Notes: generated from the sequence alone by a model not told the origin. A stretch of 64,000 nt of DNA from an uncultured Prevotella sp. (GCA_947164965.1 CAMUYR010000016.1:1-64000); one strand, 5' to 3'; positions 52,946-62,952 are shown, numbered from the stretch's first letter. Program-made: numbers and translations.

Positions 52946-55090
52946 ATGGCAGCAATTGGAAAAATTAGAAGCTGGGGACCAGTACTCGCTACGGTGATTG
53001 GTCTGGCCCTTTTTGCATTCATTGCCGAAGAGATGTTCCGCTCGTGTGAGGCAACAAACAACGAGCGTCGTCAGCAGGTCGGCGAGGTGTTAGGTAAAAA
53101 AATCTCAGTACAAGAGTTTCAGGGATTGGTTGATGAGTACCAGGAGGTCATCAAGATGACTCAGGGTCGCGACAATCTCTCTGAAGAGGAACTTAACCAG
53201 GTGAAGGATCAGGTATGGCAGCAGTTTGTCAATAATACCATCATCTCGACTGAGGCTAGTAAGCTTGGCTTGGAGGTAACCGATGCTGAGATGCAGAATG
53301 TGTTGAAGGCAGGTACCAATCCTATGTTGATGCAGACTCCGTTTGTTAATCAGCAGACAGGTCGTTTCGATGCCTCTCAGCTCACCAAGTTCTTGTCTGA
53401 CTATAAGAAGATGCAGGCACAAGGTGGCAATGCTCAGGCTTTGGAGCAGTACACAACTATTTACAACTACTGGAAGTTCATGGAGAAGAACATCCGTCAG
53501 CAGTTGCTGGCTCAGAAGTACCAGTCGTTGTTAGGTCAGTGTCTGATCAGCAACCCTGTATCTGCTAAAATGTCTTTCGACCAGCAGAACGAGGAGTCTG
53601 ACATTATGTTGGCAGCCGTTCCTTACACTTCTATCAAGGATACTGAGGTAGAGGTTAGCGATGCCGACATCAAGGCTAAGTACAACGAGGAGAAGGAGCA
53701 GTTCAAGCAGTATGTAGAGAGCCGCGACATCAAGTATGTTGACTATCAGGTTGTAGCTTCAAAGGCTGACCGTGATGCTTTGATGAAGACAATGAAAGAT
53801 GCTCAGTCTCAGCTTCAGGCTGGTGTTGTTCCTGCTGAGGCTGTTCGTAAGGCCCAGTCACAGATTCCTTACACAGGCATTCTTGCTACCCGTGGTGCAT
53901 TCCCCACCGACATTGCTGCAAAACTCGATTCTATGGCTGTTGGTCAGGTAACTGCTCCATTCGAGACTGCTTACGATAATACGCTCAATGTAGTGAAGCT
54001 CATCAACAAGGTTCAGATGCCCGACTCTGTAGAGTTCCGTGTTATTCAGGTTGGTGGTGCTACTGCTGATGCCGCTAAGAAGACCGCTGACAGCATCTTC
54101 ACAGCCATTAAGGGTGGTGCTGATTTCGAGGCTATTGCTAAGAATTATGGTCAGGACGGCAAGAAGCAGTGGATGACCTCTGCTATGTATGAGCGCTCTC
54201 AGGCCATCGATGCTGACAGCAAGACATATATTGATGCTATCAATACATTGCAGCCCAACGAGCTGAAGAACATTCAGTTCACCAACGGCAACATTGTTCT
54301 GCAGGTTACCAACCGCAAGGCTATGGTTACCAAGTATGATGTAGCTGTTGTCAAGCACACCATTGATTTCTCGAAGAATACTTATAGCGATGCCTACAAC
54401 AAGTTCAGCCAGTATGTCAGCGAGAACAACACGCTGGAGGGTTTGGAGAAGAACGCCCAGAAGTTTGGCTTCCGCATACAGGAGCGTAATGACATGTATA
54501 GCTCAGAGCATGGTGTAGCCGGTCTTCGTGCTACCCGTGAGGCTATGAAGTGGATTTTCGACGCTAAGGCTGGCGATGTCTCTCCTCTCTATGAGTGTGG
54601 CAACAACGATCATCTGATGGTGATTGCTCTGACTAAGGTTCATCCCGAGGGCTATCGTGACATGAACGATGTGAAGGAGCAGTTGAAGCAGGAGGTTATC
54701 CGCGACAAGAAGTTTGAGAAGGCTGCTCAGAAGCTGAATGGCGTTAAGTCTATTGCTGATGCTAAGGCTAAGGGTGCTGTTGTTGACAGCGTTCGTCAGA
54801 TTACTTTCTCAGCTCCTGTATTTGTTCAGGCTGCTGGTGCTTCAGAACCCGCATTGAGTGGTGCTGTAGCCAGTGTGAAGGCTGGTCAGTTCAGTCCTGC
54901 AGTCATCAAGGGTAATGGTGCTGCTTATCTCTTCCAGGTGCTTCAGAAGAAGCAGCGCGAGGGTGCTAAGTTTGACGAGAAGCAGCAGGCCAAGATGTTG
55001 CAGCAGCAGGCTCAGCAGGCAGCTGGCCGATTCATGCAGGAACTCTACCTGAAGGCTGGTGTGAAGGACAACCGCTATCTGTTCTTCTAA
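52946..55090 (+). CDS. PpiD/SurA-type periplasmic peptidyl-prolyl isomerase
   Basis: A 714-residue inner-membrane-anchored foldase. It starts with a single helix (GPVLATVIGLALFAFIAEEM), then SurA_N-like helices (QVGEVLGKKISVQEFQGLVD), a parvulin domain (VEFRVIQVGGATADAAKKTA, GGADFEAIAKNYGQDGKKQW) and a second region with parvulin-like character, ending in a Gln-rich helix. PpiD proteins help outer-membrane and exported proteins fold after Sec translocation. Strong codon bias suggests high expression. Confidence 0.87.
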   Translation: MAAIGKIRSWGPVLATVIGLALFAFIAEEMFRSCEATNNERRQQVGEVLGKKISVQEFQGLVDEYQEVIKMTQGRDNLSEEELNQVKDQVWQQFVNNTIISTEASKLGLEVTDAEMQNVLKAGTNPMLMQTPFVNQQTGRFDASQLTKFLSDYKKMQAQGGNAQALEQYTTIYNYWKFMEKNIRQQLLAQKYQSLLGQCLISNPVSAKMSFDQQNEESDIMLAAVPYTSIKDTEVEVSDADIKAKYNEEKEQFKQYVESRDIKYVDYQVVASKADRDALMKTMKDAQSQLQAGVVPAEAVRKAQSQIPYTGILATRGAFPTDIAAKLDSMAVGQVTAPFETAYDNTLNVVKLINKVQMPDSVEFRVIQVGGATADAAKKTADSIFTAIKGGADFEAIAKNYGQDGKKQWMTSAMYERSQAIDADSKTYIDAINTLQPNELKNIQFTNGNIVLQVTNRKAMVTKYDVAVVKHTIDFSKNTYSDAYNKFSQYVSENNTLEGLEKNAQKFGFRIQERNDMYSSEHGVAGLRATREAMKWIFDAKAGDVSPLYECGNNDHLMVIALTKVHPEGYRDMNDVKEQLKQEVIRDKKFEKAAQKLNGVKSIADAKAKGAVVDSVRQITFSAPVFVQAAGASEPALSGAVASVKAGQFSPAVIKGNGAAYLFQVLQKKQREGAKFDEKQQAKMLQQQAQQAAGRFMQELYLKAGVKDNRYLFF

Positions 55091-55094
55091 GCAC

Positions 55095-55580
55095 GTGATT
55101 AATAATCATTCAAATATCAAAAAGAAGTCCTGGTCATTCCGATTAGGACTTCTTTCTTCTTGTCTGTGGAAGATGCCATTGGCATTCTTCATGCTGGTAG
55201 CAGGTGTCCTCTGTGTTGCGCTATGCATAGGAATCCTGTATGTGCTGATTTCTATGATATATGCAATGGTAGTGCCAGATAACAGCGTCGTTCCATCAAG
55301 TCTTGCGACCTTAGGCCTTACTGGCGCATGGATACGTAATCCCATGTTACTTGCCATCTTTGTCGGAGCACTATTCCTGGTATTGCTTATCCCCATCTAT
55401 ACTCTGATTCATAAGTATCTCTCAAGTGTTGGGAAGCTTTCTCCCATGGGAGTCGTTCAGCGTGTCGTCTGTATTTTGCTTTGGGTCGCTGCTCTCTCTA
55501 CGGCAATTCCCTTAGGTTTTACCCTTGCTGATTTTCTCAAGGAGTATTTTTTGTTTCTCTGTCATTATGCTCCATCCTGA
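55095..55580 (+). CDS. Small membrane protein after the PpiD-like gene
   Basis: A 161-residue protein with three or four membrane helices (PLAFFMLVAGVLCVALCIGI, NPMLLAIFVGALFLVLLIPI, RVVCILLWVAALSTAIPLGF). It starts with a basic Asn/Lys-rich stretch. Not recognised. It begins five bases after the foldase stop, so it is probably cotranscribed. Could be a membrane accessory of the same envelope-biogenesis operon. Confidence 0.65.
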   Translation: MINNHSNIKKKSWSFRLGLLSSCLWKMPLAFFMLVAGVLCVALCIGILYVLISMIYAMVVPDNSVVPSSLATLGLTGAWIRNPMLLAIFVGALFLVLLIPIYTLIHKYLSSVGKLSPMGVVQRVVCILLWVAALSTAIPLGFTLADFLKEYFLFLCHYAPS

Positions 55581-55606
55581 AGAAACATCCCGAAAAAGCG
55601 GTTTAA

Positions 55607-55672
55607 TTTGGGTATAGGCGCACAGTCGTTTGCGTATAGCCGAACAATCGTTTGGGTATAGGAAAACGATAG
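55607..55672. repeat. Three tandem 22-bp repeats, first array
   Basis: Units start TTTGGGTATAGG, TTTGCGTATAGC and TTTGGGTATAGG at 55607, 55629 and 55651, each exactly 22 bases, with the later half of the unit more divergent (CGCACAGTCG, CGAACAATCG, AAAACGATAG). Confidence 0.85.
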
Positions 55673-55686
55673 TTACAAGGCGGTTT

Positions 55687-55752
55687 TCTCCCTGTTACCT
55701 CAGGCCTTTCTCCCTGCAAGCCTGGGGCCTTCCCCCTGAGAGCCTTTACTTC
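55687..55752. repeat. Three tandem 22-bp repeats, second array
   Basis: Units start TCTCCCTG, TCTCCCTG and TCCCCCTG at 55687, 55709 and 55731, again 22 bases each, with middles CAGGCC/GGGGCC/AGAGCC-like. It is unrelated in sequence to the array 14 bases upstream but has the same period. The rest of 55581-55897 holds no gene that I can support. Confidence 0.8.
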
Positions 55753-55854
55753 TCCATTCTGATAAACGAAACATCCCTCTCACCGACGAGGGGGAGAGGA
55801 ATGGTGTTGGTATTTATCATATATTGGAGTGCCCGCCCTGATATGTCCGAGCGG

Positions 55855-55872
55855 TCGGTCGAAACCGATTTT
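55855..55872 (+). terminator. Possible terminator after the foldase operon
   Basis: TCGGT-CGAA-ACCGA stem (55855-55868) followed by TTTT on the + strand. Weak because the stem is only five bases. Confidence 0.4.
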
Positions 55873-55897
55873 ATAAGTATGTTTATCTCCGGAAACC

Positions 55898-57826
55898 TTA
55901 TCCGTTCATCGACAGCAGGAATTCTTCGTTGCTGTGAGTCTGAACCAGTCGGTCGCGGATGGTGCTCATAGCCTCGATGGGGTTCATCTCGGCAATAAAC
56001 TTGCGGATAATCCACATGCGGTTGAGCGTGGTCTCGTCATGCAGCAGATCGTCGCGACGTGTTGACGACTGAACCAGATCGATGGCAGGGAATACACGCT
56101 TGTTTGAGAGCTGTCGGTTAAGCTGGATTTCAGAGTTACCTGTACCCTTGAATTCCTCGAAGATAACCTCGTCCATCTTGGAACCCGTATCAACCAGTGC
56201 TGTAGCGATAATGGTGAGCGAGCCACCACCTTCGATATTACGTGCAGCTCCGAAGAAGCGCTTGGGCTTCTGCAGGGCGTTGGCATCGACACCACCGGTG
56301 AGCACTTTACCAGAGGCTGGCGCTACCGTGTTGTATGCACGGGCCAGGCGTGTGATAGAGTCGAGGAAGATGACAACATCGTGTCCGCACTCTACCATGC
56401 GCTTTGCCTTTTCGAGTACGATGCCTGCAATCTTGACGTGACGGTCAGCAGGCTCGTCGAAGGTCGAGGCAACCACCTCGGCATTGACGGTGCGAGCCAT
56501 ATCAGTCACCTCCTCAGGACGCTCGTCGATGAGCAACATCATGATGTATGCCTCAGGATGGTTGGCAGCAATGGCGTTGGCAATATCCTTCATCAAGATG
56601 GTCTTACCAGTCTTTGGCTGTGCTACGATGAGTGCACGCTGACCTTTACCGATAGGAGCAAAGAGGTCGACAATGCGGACACTTGGATTCGTGGTGGCAC
56701 GATCACCGCAGAGCGTAAATTTCTCCTCAGGGAATAGGGGAGTGAGATGCTCGAACGATACACGGTCGCGAACCTCATGTGGCTGGCGTCCGTTGATGCT
56801 CTTCACATCAGACAGAGCAAAGTATTTCTCGTTGTCGTGAGGCGGACGCACGGTGCAGTCTACTACATCGCCCGTTTTCAGAGCCCAGCGCTTGATTTGC
56901 TGTGGTGACACGTAGATGTCGTCAGGCGAGGAGAGATAGTTGTAGTCGCTGGAACGCAGGAATCCATAGCCGTCTTGCATGATTTCCAAGACACCATTAC
57001 CTGTGATAAGGTCTTCGAAGTCGAAACGGGGACGCTGTGCAACGACCTTCTCTGGGATAGCACCGCCATTCTGCAATGGTGGCTGAATGATGGGACGATC
57101 GAAAATGTCGACGGGAGGCACAGCAGCCTCGTCCTCAATAGGCAGGTCGACAACGGTGATGAAGTCAGTACCATCACCAGGGTCACCTTCCCAAACACCT
57201 TCGTAGCTGGTTTCGAAACCAGGATTTTCTATGGCGGGGACGGCTGTCTGGTTGTGCTGTTCCATCTTTTCCTGCAACTGGCTTAGCAATTGCTCGTCGA
57301 CGGCAGCGTCAGCCTCCTGGGCAGCAACGGCCTCGGGCACCTCAGCAGTCTCCTGGGGAGCTTCAGCGAAAGCCAGCTCAGCTTCTTGGGCTGCGGTTTC
57401 CTGAGCAGCCATCTCCTCCAACTCTTTCTTCGACTTGCGTCCGCGCTTCTTAGGAGCGGGCTTTTCCTCTTCAGCAGGAGCCTCAGCTTCTGTTTTCTTA
57501 GCAGTCTTTTTGGCTGCTTGCTTGGCATCCTGCTCAGCAAAGAGCGCGTCGAGCGTCGGCTTCTTCTTAGCCTTGGTGGCTTTGGCATCGAGCGTTTCGG
57601 CTTCAGAGCCGGAAACGGTATAAACCTTACTGTTATCTTTGGCTATGCGGGTACGCTTGCGCTTGGGAGTGGTGACTCCAGCGGCAGAGTTCTCGGCAGC
57701 CTTATCGAGAATGGCGTAAATCACCGTCTCGAGTTCGTCATCCTGACTCACTTTAATCCCCAACTCACTGGCAATCTCCATAAGCTCAGGGATAGAGAGT
57801 TTCTCTAATTCTTGTTTTGTGTACAT
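55898..57826 (-). CDS. rho: Transcription termination factor Rho with disordered insert
   Basis: A 642-residue Rho helicase. The N-terminal helix domain ([20 protein letters not shown]) is followed at about residues 45-270 by a long insert that is Lys/Ala/Glu/Pro-rich and predicted disordered. Then come the cold-shock-like RNA-binding domain ([20 protein letters not shown]), the Walker A ([10 protein letters not shown]), [10 protein letters not shown] and the R-loop/Q-loop regions. Length is well above the ~420 residues of E. coli Rho because of the insert, as is usual in Bacteroidota; in B. thetaiotaomicron this region drives phase separation. Confidence 0.97.
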   Translation of the reverse strand: MYTKQELEKLSIPELMEIASELGIKVSQDDELETVIYAILDKAAENSAAGVTTPKRKRTRIAKDNSKVYTVSGSEAETLDAKATKAKKKPTLDALFAEQDAKQAAKKTAKKTEAEAPAEEEKPAPKKRGRKSKKELEEMAAQETAAQEAELAFAEAPQETAEVPEAVAAQEADAAVDEQLLSQLQEKMEQHNQTAVPAIENPGFETSYEGVWEGDPGDGTDFITVVDLPIEDEAAVPPVDIFDRPIIQPPLQNGGAIPEKVVAQRPRFDFEDLITGNGVLEIMQDGYGFLRSSDYNYLSSPDDIYVSPQQIKRWALKTGDVVDCTVRPPHDNEKYFALSDVKSINGRQPHEVRDRVSFEHLTPLFPEEKFTLCGDRATTNPSVRIVDLFAPIGKGQRALIVAQPKTGKTILMKDIANAIAANHPEAYIMMLLIDERPEEVTDMARTVNAEVVASTFDEPADRHVKIAGIVLEKAKRMVECGHDVVIFLDSITRLARAYNTVAPASGKVLTGGVDANALQKPKRFFGAARNIEGGGSLTIIATALVDTGSKMDEVIFEEFKGTGNSEIQLNRQLSNKRVFPAIDLVQSSTRRDDLLHDETTLNRMWIIRKFIAEMNPIEAMSTIRDRLVQTHSNEEFLLSMNG

Positions 57827-57882
57827 GATACAATATACAATAATTCGTTATAATTCCGTATTGAAAATTGGATTTTGGAAGA

Positions 57883-57904
57883 AGTGCTTCGGGGGAAAGA
57901 AGCA
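57883..57904 (-). promoter_or_regulatory. rho: Hairpin in the rho leader
   Basis: A perfect 7-bp stem GTGCTTC/GAAGCAC with an 8-base loop, in the ~100-base rho leader. On the coding (minus) strand the loop reads TTTCCCCC and the stem is followed by TTCTTCC, so the area is pyrimidine-rich, as Rho-binding sites are. Autoregulation of rho by such a leader is plausible. Confidence 0.45.
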
Positions 57905-57925
57905 CATTTTTCTTGAATTCGCATG

Positions 57926-57933
57926 CAAAGGTA
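57926..57933 (-). promoter_or_regulatory. rho: Promoter -7 box of rho
   Basis: TACCTTTG on the minus strand, an exact consensus, about 100 bases before the start codon. Confidence 0.8.
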
Positions 57934-57976
57934 CGTAATATTTCTGAATGAACAAAGAAAATTAAATAAAAAGTTG

Positions 57977-57984
57977 TATCTTTG
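57977..57984 (+). promoter_or_regulatory. engB: Promoter -7 box of the engB operon
   Basis: TATCTTTG, exact consensus, about 20 bases before the start. Confidence 0.8.
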
Positions 57985-58003
57985 CAAGCAAAAATATCAA
58001 TGA

Positions 58004-58603
58004 ATGATGGAAATCAAGCAAGCTGAATTCTCACTCTCTGCCCCTGTGGTGACCATGTGTCCGAAGGATACGAAGCCTGAATATGCCTTCATAGGCAGGT
58101 CGAACGTGGGGAAGTCGAGTCTGATTAACATGTTGACAAATAACAAGAAACTGGCCAAGACTAGTTCTACGCCAGGCAAGACGCTGCTTATCAACCACTT
58201 TATTATTAATAAGGAGTGGTATCTTGTCGACTTGCCCGGCTATGGCTATGCCAAGCGTTCGAAGAAGGAGGTTGACAAGCTTGACCAAATGATTCGCGGC
58301 TATATTCTTCAGCGCGAACAACTTGTGAATGTCTTTGTGTTGGTTGACATCCGACTGGAGCCTCAGAAGATAGACCTTGAGTTTATCGAATGGCTTGGTC
58401 TTTCGTCGATACCATTCTCAATTGTCTTTACTAAAGCCGACAAGTTGACGCCTAATAAGGCCCGTCAGGCTATGGATGCCTATAAGAAGAAGCTGATGGA
58501 AACTTGGGAGGATGTGCCACCTATGTTTCTGACTTCGGCTGAGAAGAAAGAGGGTAGGGACGAGGTGCTTAACTATATAGAGGAGATTAATAAGTCGCTA
58601 TGA
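58004..58603 (+). CDS. engB: Ribosome-biogenesis GTPase EngB/YsxC
   Basis: A 199-residue TRAFAC GTPase needed for large-subunit assembly. G1 [15 protein letters not shown]2 region SSTPGKT, G3 [13 protein letters not shown]4 VFTKADKLT and G5 TSAEKKEG are all in place. Two adjacent Met codons can start it (58004 or 58007). It overlaps the ABC-F gene by 4 bases. Confidence 0.97.
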   Translation: MMEIKQAEFSLSAPVVTMCPKDTKPEYAFIGRSNVGKSSLINMLTNNKKLAKTSSTPGKTLLINHFIINKEWYLVDLPGYGYAKRSKKEVDKLDQMIRGYILQREQLVNVFVLVDIRLEPQKIDLEFIEWLGLSSIPFSIVFTKADKLTPNKARQAMDAYKKKLMETWEDVPPMFLTSAEKKEGRDEVLNYIEEINKSL

Positions 58604-60372
58604 ATCCCTATTTAGACGTACAACACCTTTCGAAGTCTTTCGGTGCCCTGACGCTTTTCCGCGATATCAGCTTTTCTATTGGCGAAGGTCAGAAGGTAGG
58701 ACTGATTGCAAAGAACGGTACCGGTAAGTCGACGCTGCTGTCAATACTCTCGGGCAAAGAGGGTTATGATAGTGGCGATATCGTCTTTCGCAGAGACCTG
58801 AAGGTAGGTATGTTGGAACAGTCGCCTGTGTTCGATTCTGATGAGTCGGTGCTCGATGCCTGCTTTAACCATCAGGGTGAGGACGAGAAGGTGCTAAAAG
58901 CCAAGCAGGTGCTGACACAACTGAAGATTAAAGACCTCAACCAACGCATGGGTGAATTAAGCGGTGGTCAGCAGAAGCGTGTGGCATTGGCCAACGTGCT
59001 GTTGACGGAGCCGGACCTCCTGATACTAGACGAGCCAACGAACCATCTGGACCTGGAGATGATAGAATGGCTTGAGGGATATCTGGCTCGTGGCAACCGG
59101 ACGCTGTTGATGGTGACGCACGATCGATTCTTCTTGGATCGTGTGTGTACTGTTATTCTGGAACTCGACGATGAGACCATCTATACCTATCGCGGCAACT
59201 ATGCCTATTATCTGGAGAAGCGCCAGGAGCGTATCGACAATAAGCGTGCGGAGATAGCCCGTGCGAATAATCTGTATCGTACGGAGCTGGAATGGATGCG
59301 ACGGATGCCGCAAGCCCGAGGACATAAGGCCCGTTACAGGGAAGAGGCATTCTACGAGTTGGAGCGTGTTGCCAAGCAACGGTTGGAAGAACGCCAGCTG
59401 CGATTGAAAGCTTCCAATGTCTATATCGGTTCGAAGATTTTCGAGTGTCAGTATATCTCGAAAAGCTTTGGCGACACAGTTATCCTGAAGGACTTCTACT
59501 ATAACTTCTCACGCTTTGAGAAAATGGGAATTGTAGGCAATAACGGTACGGGAAAGTCTACATTCATCAAGATGCTGTTAGGACTCCAACCTGTCGACGA
59601 CGGGCATATAGTCATTGGCGACACCGTGCGTTTCGGTTATTTCTCGCAGGAGGGTCTTCAGTTTGATGAACAGCAGAAGGTCATCGATGTGATTACCGAT
59701 ATTGCTGACTATGTCGATTTAGGAAGCGGTCGGAAGCTGAGTGCGTCGCAGTTGTTGCAATACTTCCTGTTCACTCCTGAGCAACAATATAATTATGTCT
59801 ATAAGTTAAGTGGGGGCGAGCGCAGAAAGTTGTATCTTTGTACCGTTCTGATGAAGAACCCCAACTTCTTGGTTCTCGACGAGCCTACCAACGATCTGGA
59901 TATTGTGACACTACAGATTCTCGAAGAATACCTGCAGGACTTCCCGGGTTGTGTGATTGTGGTGAGCCACGACCGTTACTTCATGGATAAGGTAGTCGAT
60001 CATCTGCTGGTGTTCAAGGGGCAGGGCGAAATCAAGGATTTTCCAGGCAATTATACGCAATATCGTGAGTGGAATGCGCTGCAGGAGTCTACCAATACCA
60101 CAAAAGCAGCCGATTCAGATAAGAGTGTTAAGGCCAGCTATCGTCATGATGACCGCCGACGCCTGTCGTATAAGGAAAAACGCGAAATGGAGCAATTGGA
60201 GAAAGACATTGCTGCATTGGAGGAAGAACAACGTACAATAGAAGAAGCGCTCTGCGGAGGGACCACCTCTGTCGACGAGATAACAGCGATGAGTAAACGA
60301 CTGCCGCAACTGAAGGAAGAACTCGACGAAAAGTCGATGCGATGGTTGGAGCTAAGTGAATTTGAAAATTGA
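58600..60372 (+). CDS. ABC-F family ATPase, Uup-like
   Basis: A 590-residue soluble protein with two ABC ATPase domains and a charged linker. First Walker [18 protein letters not shown] and signature [13 protein letters not shown]; second Walker [18 protein letters not shown] and signature [13 protein letters not shown]. There is no membrane segment. The C-terminal coiled coil ([20 protein letters not shown]) matches Uup. ABC-F proteins act on the ribosome; Uup-type ones have been linked to translation and DNA repair. Confidence 0.9.
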   Translation: MNPYLDVQHLSKSFGALTLFRDISFSIGEGQKVGLIAKNGTGKSTLLSILSGKEGYDSGDIVFRRDLKVGMLEQSPVFDSDESVLDACFNHQGEDEKVLKAKQVLTQLKIKDLNQRMGELSGGQQKRVALANVLLTEPDLLILDEPTNHLDLEMIEWLEGYLARGNRTLLMVTHDRFFLDRVCTVILELDDETIYTYRGNYAYYLEKRQERIDNKRAEIARANNLYRTELEWMRRMPQARGHKARYREEAFYELERVAKQRLEERQLRLKASNVYIGSKIFECQYISKSFGDTVILKDFYYNFSRFEKMGIVGNNGTGKSTFIKMLLGLQPVDDGHIVIGDTVRFGYFSQEGLQFDEQQKVIDVITDIADYVDLGSGRKLSASQLLQYFLFTPEQQYNYVYKLSGGERRKLYLCTVLMKNPNFLVLDEPTNDLDIVTLQILEEYLQDFPGCVIVVSHDRYFMDKVVDHLLVFKGQGEIKDFPGNYTQYREWNALQESTNTTKAADSDKSVKASYRHDDRRRLSYKEKREMEQLEKDIAALEEEQRTIEEALCGGTTSVDEITAMSKRLPQLKEELDEKSMRWLELSEFEN

Positions 60373-60379
60373 TAGTTAC

Positions 60380-61000
60380 ATGATACAGCAACAATATCCG
60401 TCACAACTGCTGGAGCGAGCCGTACAGGAGTTCGCCAAGTTGCCAGGCGTGGGTCGCAAGACGGCTCTCCGACTGGTACTCCATCTGTTGCGTCAGGATA
60501 CAGAAGATGTCGAGAAGCTGACGCAGGCTATCCAGCAGATGAAACAAGAGGTCAAGCGCTGCAAGGTGTGCCATAACATCAGCGACAGCGAGGTATGTCC
60601 TATCTGTAGCGATACGCGCCGTGATGCGCAGACCATCTGTGTGGTAGAGAATATTCAGGACGTGATGGCTGTAGAGAATACCCAGCAGTTTAACGGCCTC
60701 TATCATGTGTTGGGCGGTGTCATCTCGCCGATGGATGGTATCGGTCCTGGCGACTTGGAGATTGAATCGCTGGTCGAACGCGTGCGCACGTGTGATATTA
60801 AAGAGGTGATACTGGCGCTTGGCTCAACGATGGAGGGCGACACCACCTGTTTCTATATCTTCCGCAAATTGGCTCCCTATAGCCACGTGAAGATCAGCAT
60901 CATAGCGAGAGGTATCAGTGTGGGTGACGAACTGGAATATACAGACGAAGTAACGCTGGGACGCTCCATCCTGAACCGCACGCTCTTTGAAGGGAAATAA
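60380..61000 (+). CDS. recR: Recombination protein RecR
   Basis: A 206-residue RecR, which helps RecO load RecA at gapped DNA. Helix-hairpin-helix [15 protein letters not shown], zinc finger [18 protein letters not shown] and Toprim [18 protein letters not shown] are clear, then the Walker-like [14 protein letters not shown] region. The ATG at 60380 gives the standard start; an earlier ATG would overlap the ABC-F gene. Confidence 0.97.
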   Translation: MIQQQYPSQLLERAVQEFAKLPGVGRKTALRLVLHLLRQDTEDVEKLTQAIQQMKQEVKRCKVCHNISDSEVCPICSDTRRDAQTICVVENIQDVMAVENTQQFNGLYHVLGGVISPMDGIGPGDLEIESLVERVRTCDIKEVILALGSTMEGDTTCFYIFRKLAPYSHVKISIIARGISVGDELEYTDEVTLGRSILNRTLFEGK

Positions 61001-61018
61001 ACGAAACAATATGAAGAT

Positions 61019-61258
61019 ATGAATTCAGAAACAATACAATTTATAGTGACTACTCTGATGGAGCTCCTCACGTTGGCCTGTGCCTACCTGGGGTTGCGAC
61101 TTATCAAGCTGGGTTGGAAACTGCGCATGGCTTTGATTGTCGTTCCGCTCTTAGCTAATGCCGTCTGTTATCTTATTTATCGCACTACGCCCTTCTTCTA
61201 TCTGGGTGTTGTGCTGTTGATTTGCATTCCGTTTGTATGGCCAAGAAAGTCAGCATAG
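61019..61258 (+). CDS. Small membrane protein, 79 residues
   Basis: Two to three predicted membrane helices (IQFIVTTLMELLTLACAYLG, ALIVVPLLANAVCYLIY, FFYLGVVLLICIPFVW). Not recognised. It lies between recR and the glycosyltransferase and overlaps the latter's start by 22 bases, so it is probably translationally coupled to it and may act in the same envelope process. Confidence 0.65.
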   Translation: MNSETIQFIVTTLMELLTLACAYLGLRLIKLGWKLRMALIVVPLLANAVCYLIYRTTPFFYLGVVLLICIPFVWPRKSA

Positions 61259-62109
61259 TCATAGTCAGCTATAATGTCTGCCGTCTGTTGGACGAGTGTC
61301 TGCAGAGTGTGGAAAAGGCTATCGAGGGTATCGATGCCGACATTTATGTGGTCGACAACCAGTCGTCAGACCATACTGTCGAGACGTTGACGCCCAAGCA
61401 TCCGCAGGTGCATTTCATTGCCAATACGGAGAACGTGGGTTTTGCCCGTGCCAACAATCAGGCTATCCGACAGTCAGATGCCGAATATGTGTTGTTGCTG
61501 AATCCCGATACCGTTGTTTTCGAACCTACCATCAAGGGGTGTGTCGACTTTATGGATGCTCATCCTAAAGCGGGTGGGGCAGGTGTCAGGATGTTGACAA
61601 CCGAGGGGACGCCAGCTCCAGAGTCGCGCCGTGCAGTACCCACGCCATGGGTTTCTATGCTGAAGATGTTGGGCTTCACCCGTCGCTATTACATGAGTCA
61701 TCTGTCGTGGGACGAACCGGCCCAGATAGAAGTCGTGAGTGGTGCCTATTGCTTCTTGCGTAGAAAGGCACTCGATCAAGTGGGACTGCTCGATGAGGAT
61801 TTCTTTATGTACGGCGAAGATATCGACCTCTCTTACCGACTGCTTAAGGGCGGTTGGCAGAACTGGTACTTGCCCTTCGAGATTATTCATTATAAGGGCG
61901 AATCTACCGATCAGACCTCCTTCCGCTATGTCCACGTGTTTTATCAGGCCATGCTCATCTTCTTCCGCAAGCACTATGGTAATCTGAGTCTGCTGCTCTC
62001 GCTTCCCATTCAGATGGCTATCTATTTCCGGGCCTTTGTGGCGCTGATGCAGATGCTGAGCCAAAAGCTGGGCCAATTCCTTCATCCGCAAAAATCTGTC
62101 CGCTCATGA
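61237..62109 (+). CDS. Family 2 glycosyltransferase
   Basis: A 290-residue GT-A enzyme: VSIVIVSYNVCRLLDECLQS at the start, DIYVVDNQSSDHTVETL, VGFARANNQAIRQSDAEYVL and the DXD-like LLNPDTVVFEP, then FMYGEDIDLSYRLLKGGW with the catalytic-base-type ED. This is the rhamnosyltransferase-like GT2 group that builds surface polysaccharides. The C-terminus has a membrane-associated helix (LSLLLSLPIQMAIYFRAFVA). The ATG at 61237 is chosen, overlapping the small membrane gene. Confidence 0.9.
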   Translation: MAKKVSIVIVSYNVCRLLDECLQSVEKAIEGIDADIYVVDNQSSDHTVETLTPKHPQVHFIANTENVGFARANNQAIRQSDAEYVLLLNPDTVVFEPTIKGCVDFMDAHPKAGGAGVRMLTTEGTPAPESRRAVPTPWVSMLKMLGFTRRYYMSHLSWDEPAQIEVVSGAYCFLRRKALDQVGLLDEDFFMYGEDIDLSYRLLKGGWQNWYLPFEIIHYKGESTDQTSFRYVHVFYQAMLIFFRKHYGNLSLLLSLPIQMAIYFRAFVALMQMLSQKLGQFLHPQKSVRS

Positions 62110-62615
62110 TGAAACCTGCTATCCGGCTGCGTGCCATCGAACCCGAGGATCTCGACTTGCTGTACGAGATAGAGAACAACCAGGAACTCTGGAATGTTGG
62201 GGCCACCAATGTCCCTTACTCCCGTTATACGCTGCATGACTATATCGCCACATCGTCCGACGATATCTTTGCCGACCGCCAGGTACGCCTGATTATTGAA
62301 ACGGAGAAGGGTGAGAGTGTGGGTATCTGCGATCTGGTGAATTTCGATCCGCGCCATCAGCGTGCTGAGGCTGGCATTGTAGTTATGAAACGGTATCGCC
62401 GCCGGGGCTTTGCTGAAGCAGCCCTGCAACAAATGGCCGATTATGCTCTGCGTGTGGTTCATCTTCATCAGCTCTATGCCCTTGTCGCTGTGGATAATGA
62501 GGCCGCTCTGAACTTGTTCCGAAAGGCTGGCTTTGCACATGAATCCGTGCTCCAGCAGTGGCTCTACGATGGTCATCAGTATGCCAATGTAATGCTCATG
62601 CAAAGATTTTTATAA
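62106..62615 (+). CDS. GNAT family N-acetyltransferase
   Basis: A 169-residue acetyltransferase of the RimJ/RimL-like GNAT type: IRLRAIEPEDLDLLYEIENN, VGICDLVNFDPRHQRAEAGI, the acetyl-CoA loop VVMKRYRRRGFAEAALQQMA and the LVAVDNEAALNLFRKAGF motif. The acceptor is unknown. It overlaps the glycosyltransferase by 4 bases and closes the operon that starts with engB. Confidence 0.93.
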   Translation: MMKPAIRLRAIEPEDLDLLYEIENNQELWNVGATNVPYSRYTLHDYIATSSDDIFADRQVRLIIETEKGESVGICDLVNFDPRHQRAEAGIVVMKRYRRRGFAEAALQQMADYALRVVHLHQLYALVAVDNEAALNLFRKAGFAHESVLQQWLYDGHQYANVMLMQRFL

Positions 62616-62632
62616 ATTTTCTCGCAAAAAGT

Positions 62633-62663
62633 TTTGTGTTTTCGAAAATTCTGATTACCTTTG
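62633..62663 (+). promoter_or_regulatory. Promoter of the tRNA-Asp genes
   Basis: TTTG (62633-62636) and TACCTTTG (62656-62663) with a 19-base spacer, followed about 30 bases later by the first tRNA. Confidence 0.85.
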
Positions 62664-62692
62664 CACCCGCAAAAACGACAAAGTAAAACTCT

Positions 62693-62766
62693 GGTGCGTT
62701 AGTTCAGTAGGTTAGAATGCCTGCCTGTCACGCAGGAGGTCACGAGTTCGAGTCTCGTACGCACCG
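62693..62766 (+). tRNA. tRNA-Asp (GTC), copy 1
   Basis: A 74-base cloverleaf: acceptor GGTGCGT/ACGCACC with discriminator G, D-arm region with AGTAGGTT, anticodon stem CCTGC/GCAGG with loop CTGTCAC (anticodon GTC), and T-arm with GAGTTCGAGTC. CCA is not encoded. Confidence 0.97.
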
Positions 62767-62801
62767 CTGAGTAGGGATAGTCAATAAGGCAAAAAGATTG
62801 G

Positions 62802-62875
62802 GGTGCGTTAGTTCAGTAGGTTAGAATGCCTGCCTGTCACGCAGGAGGTCACGAGTTCGAGTCTCGTACGCACCG
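62802..62875 (+). tRNA. tRNA-Asp (GTC), copy 2
   Basis: Identical in all 74 bases to the first copy, 35 bases downstream. It comes from the same transcript, since only one promoter is seen. Confidence 0.97.
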
Positions 62876-62891
62876 CTGAATAATGGAAAAG

Positions 62892-62926
62892 GCTCATTGA
62901 ATCAAACATTGGTTCAGTGAGCTTTT
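62892..62926 (+). terminator. Terminator of the tRNA operon
   Basis: GCTCATTGAATC (62892-62903) pairs with GGTTCAGTGAGC (62911-62922) across a 7-base loop and is followed by TTTT. Confidence 0.85.
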
Positions 62927-62952
62927 AACACAAAATAAAGAGAACGATCTAT

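Noticed and set aside
55607..55752. CRISPR array
   Set aside because: Repeats are directly contiguous with no spacers, imperfect, and no cas genes are present.
55630..55971. A 113-residue open frame over the 22-bp arrays
   Set aside because: It runs through tandem repeats and into the end of rho; no family features, so probably chance.
62693..62875. Integration site at the tandem tRNA-Asp genes
   Set aside because: Both copies are complete and identical, and no integrase or partial tRNA copy lies nearby.
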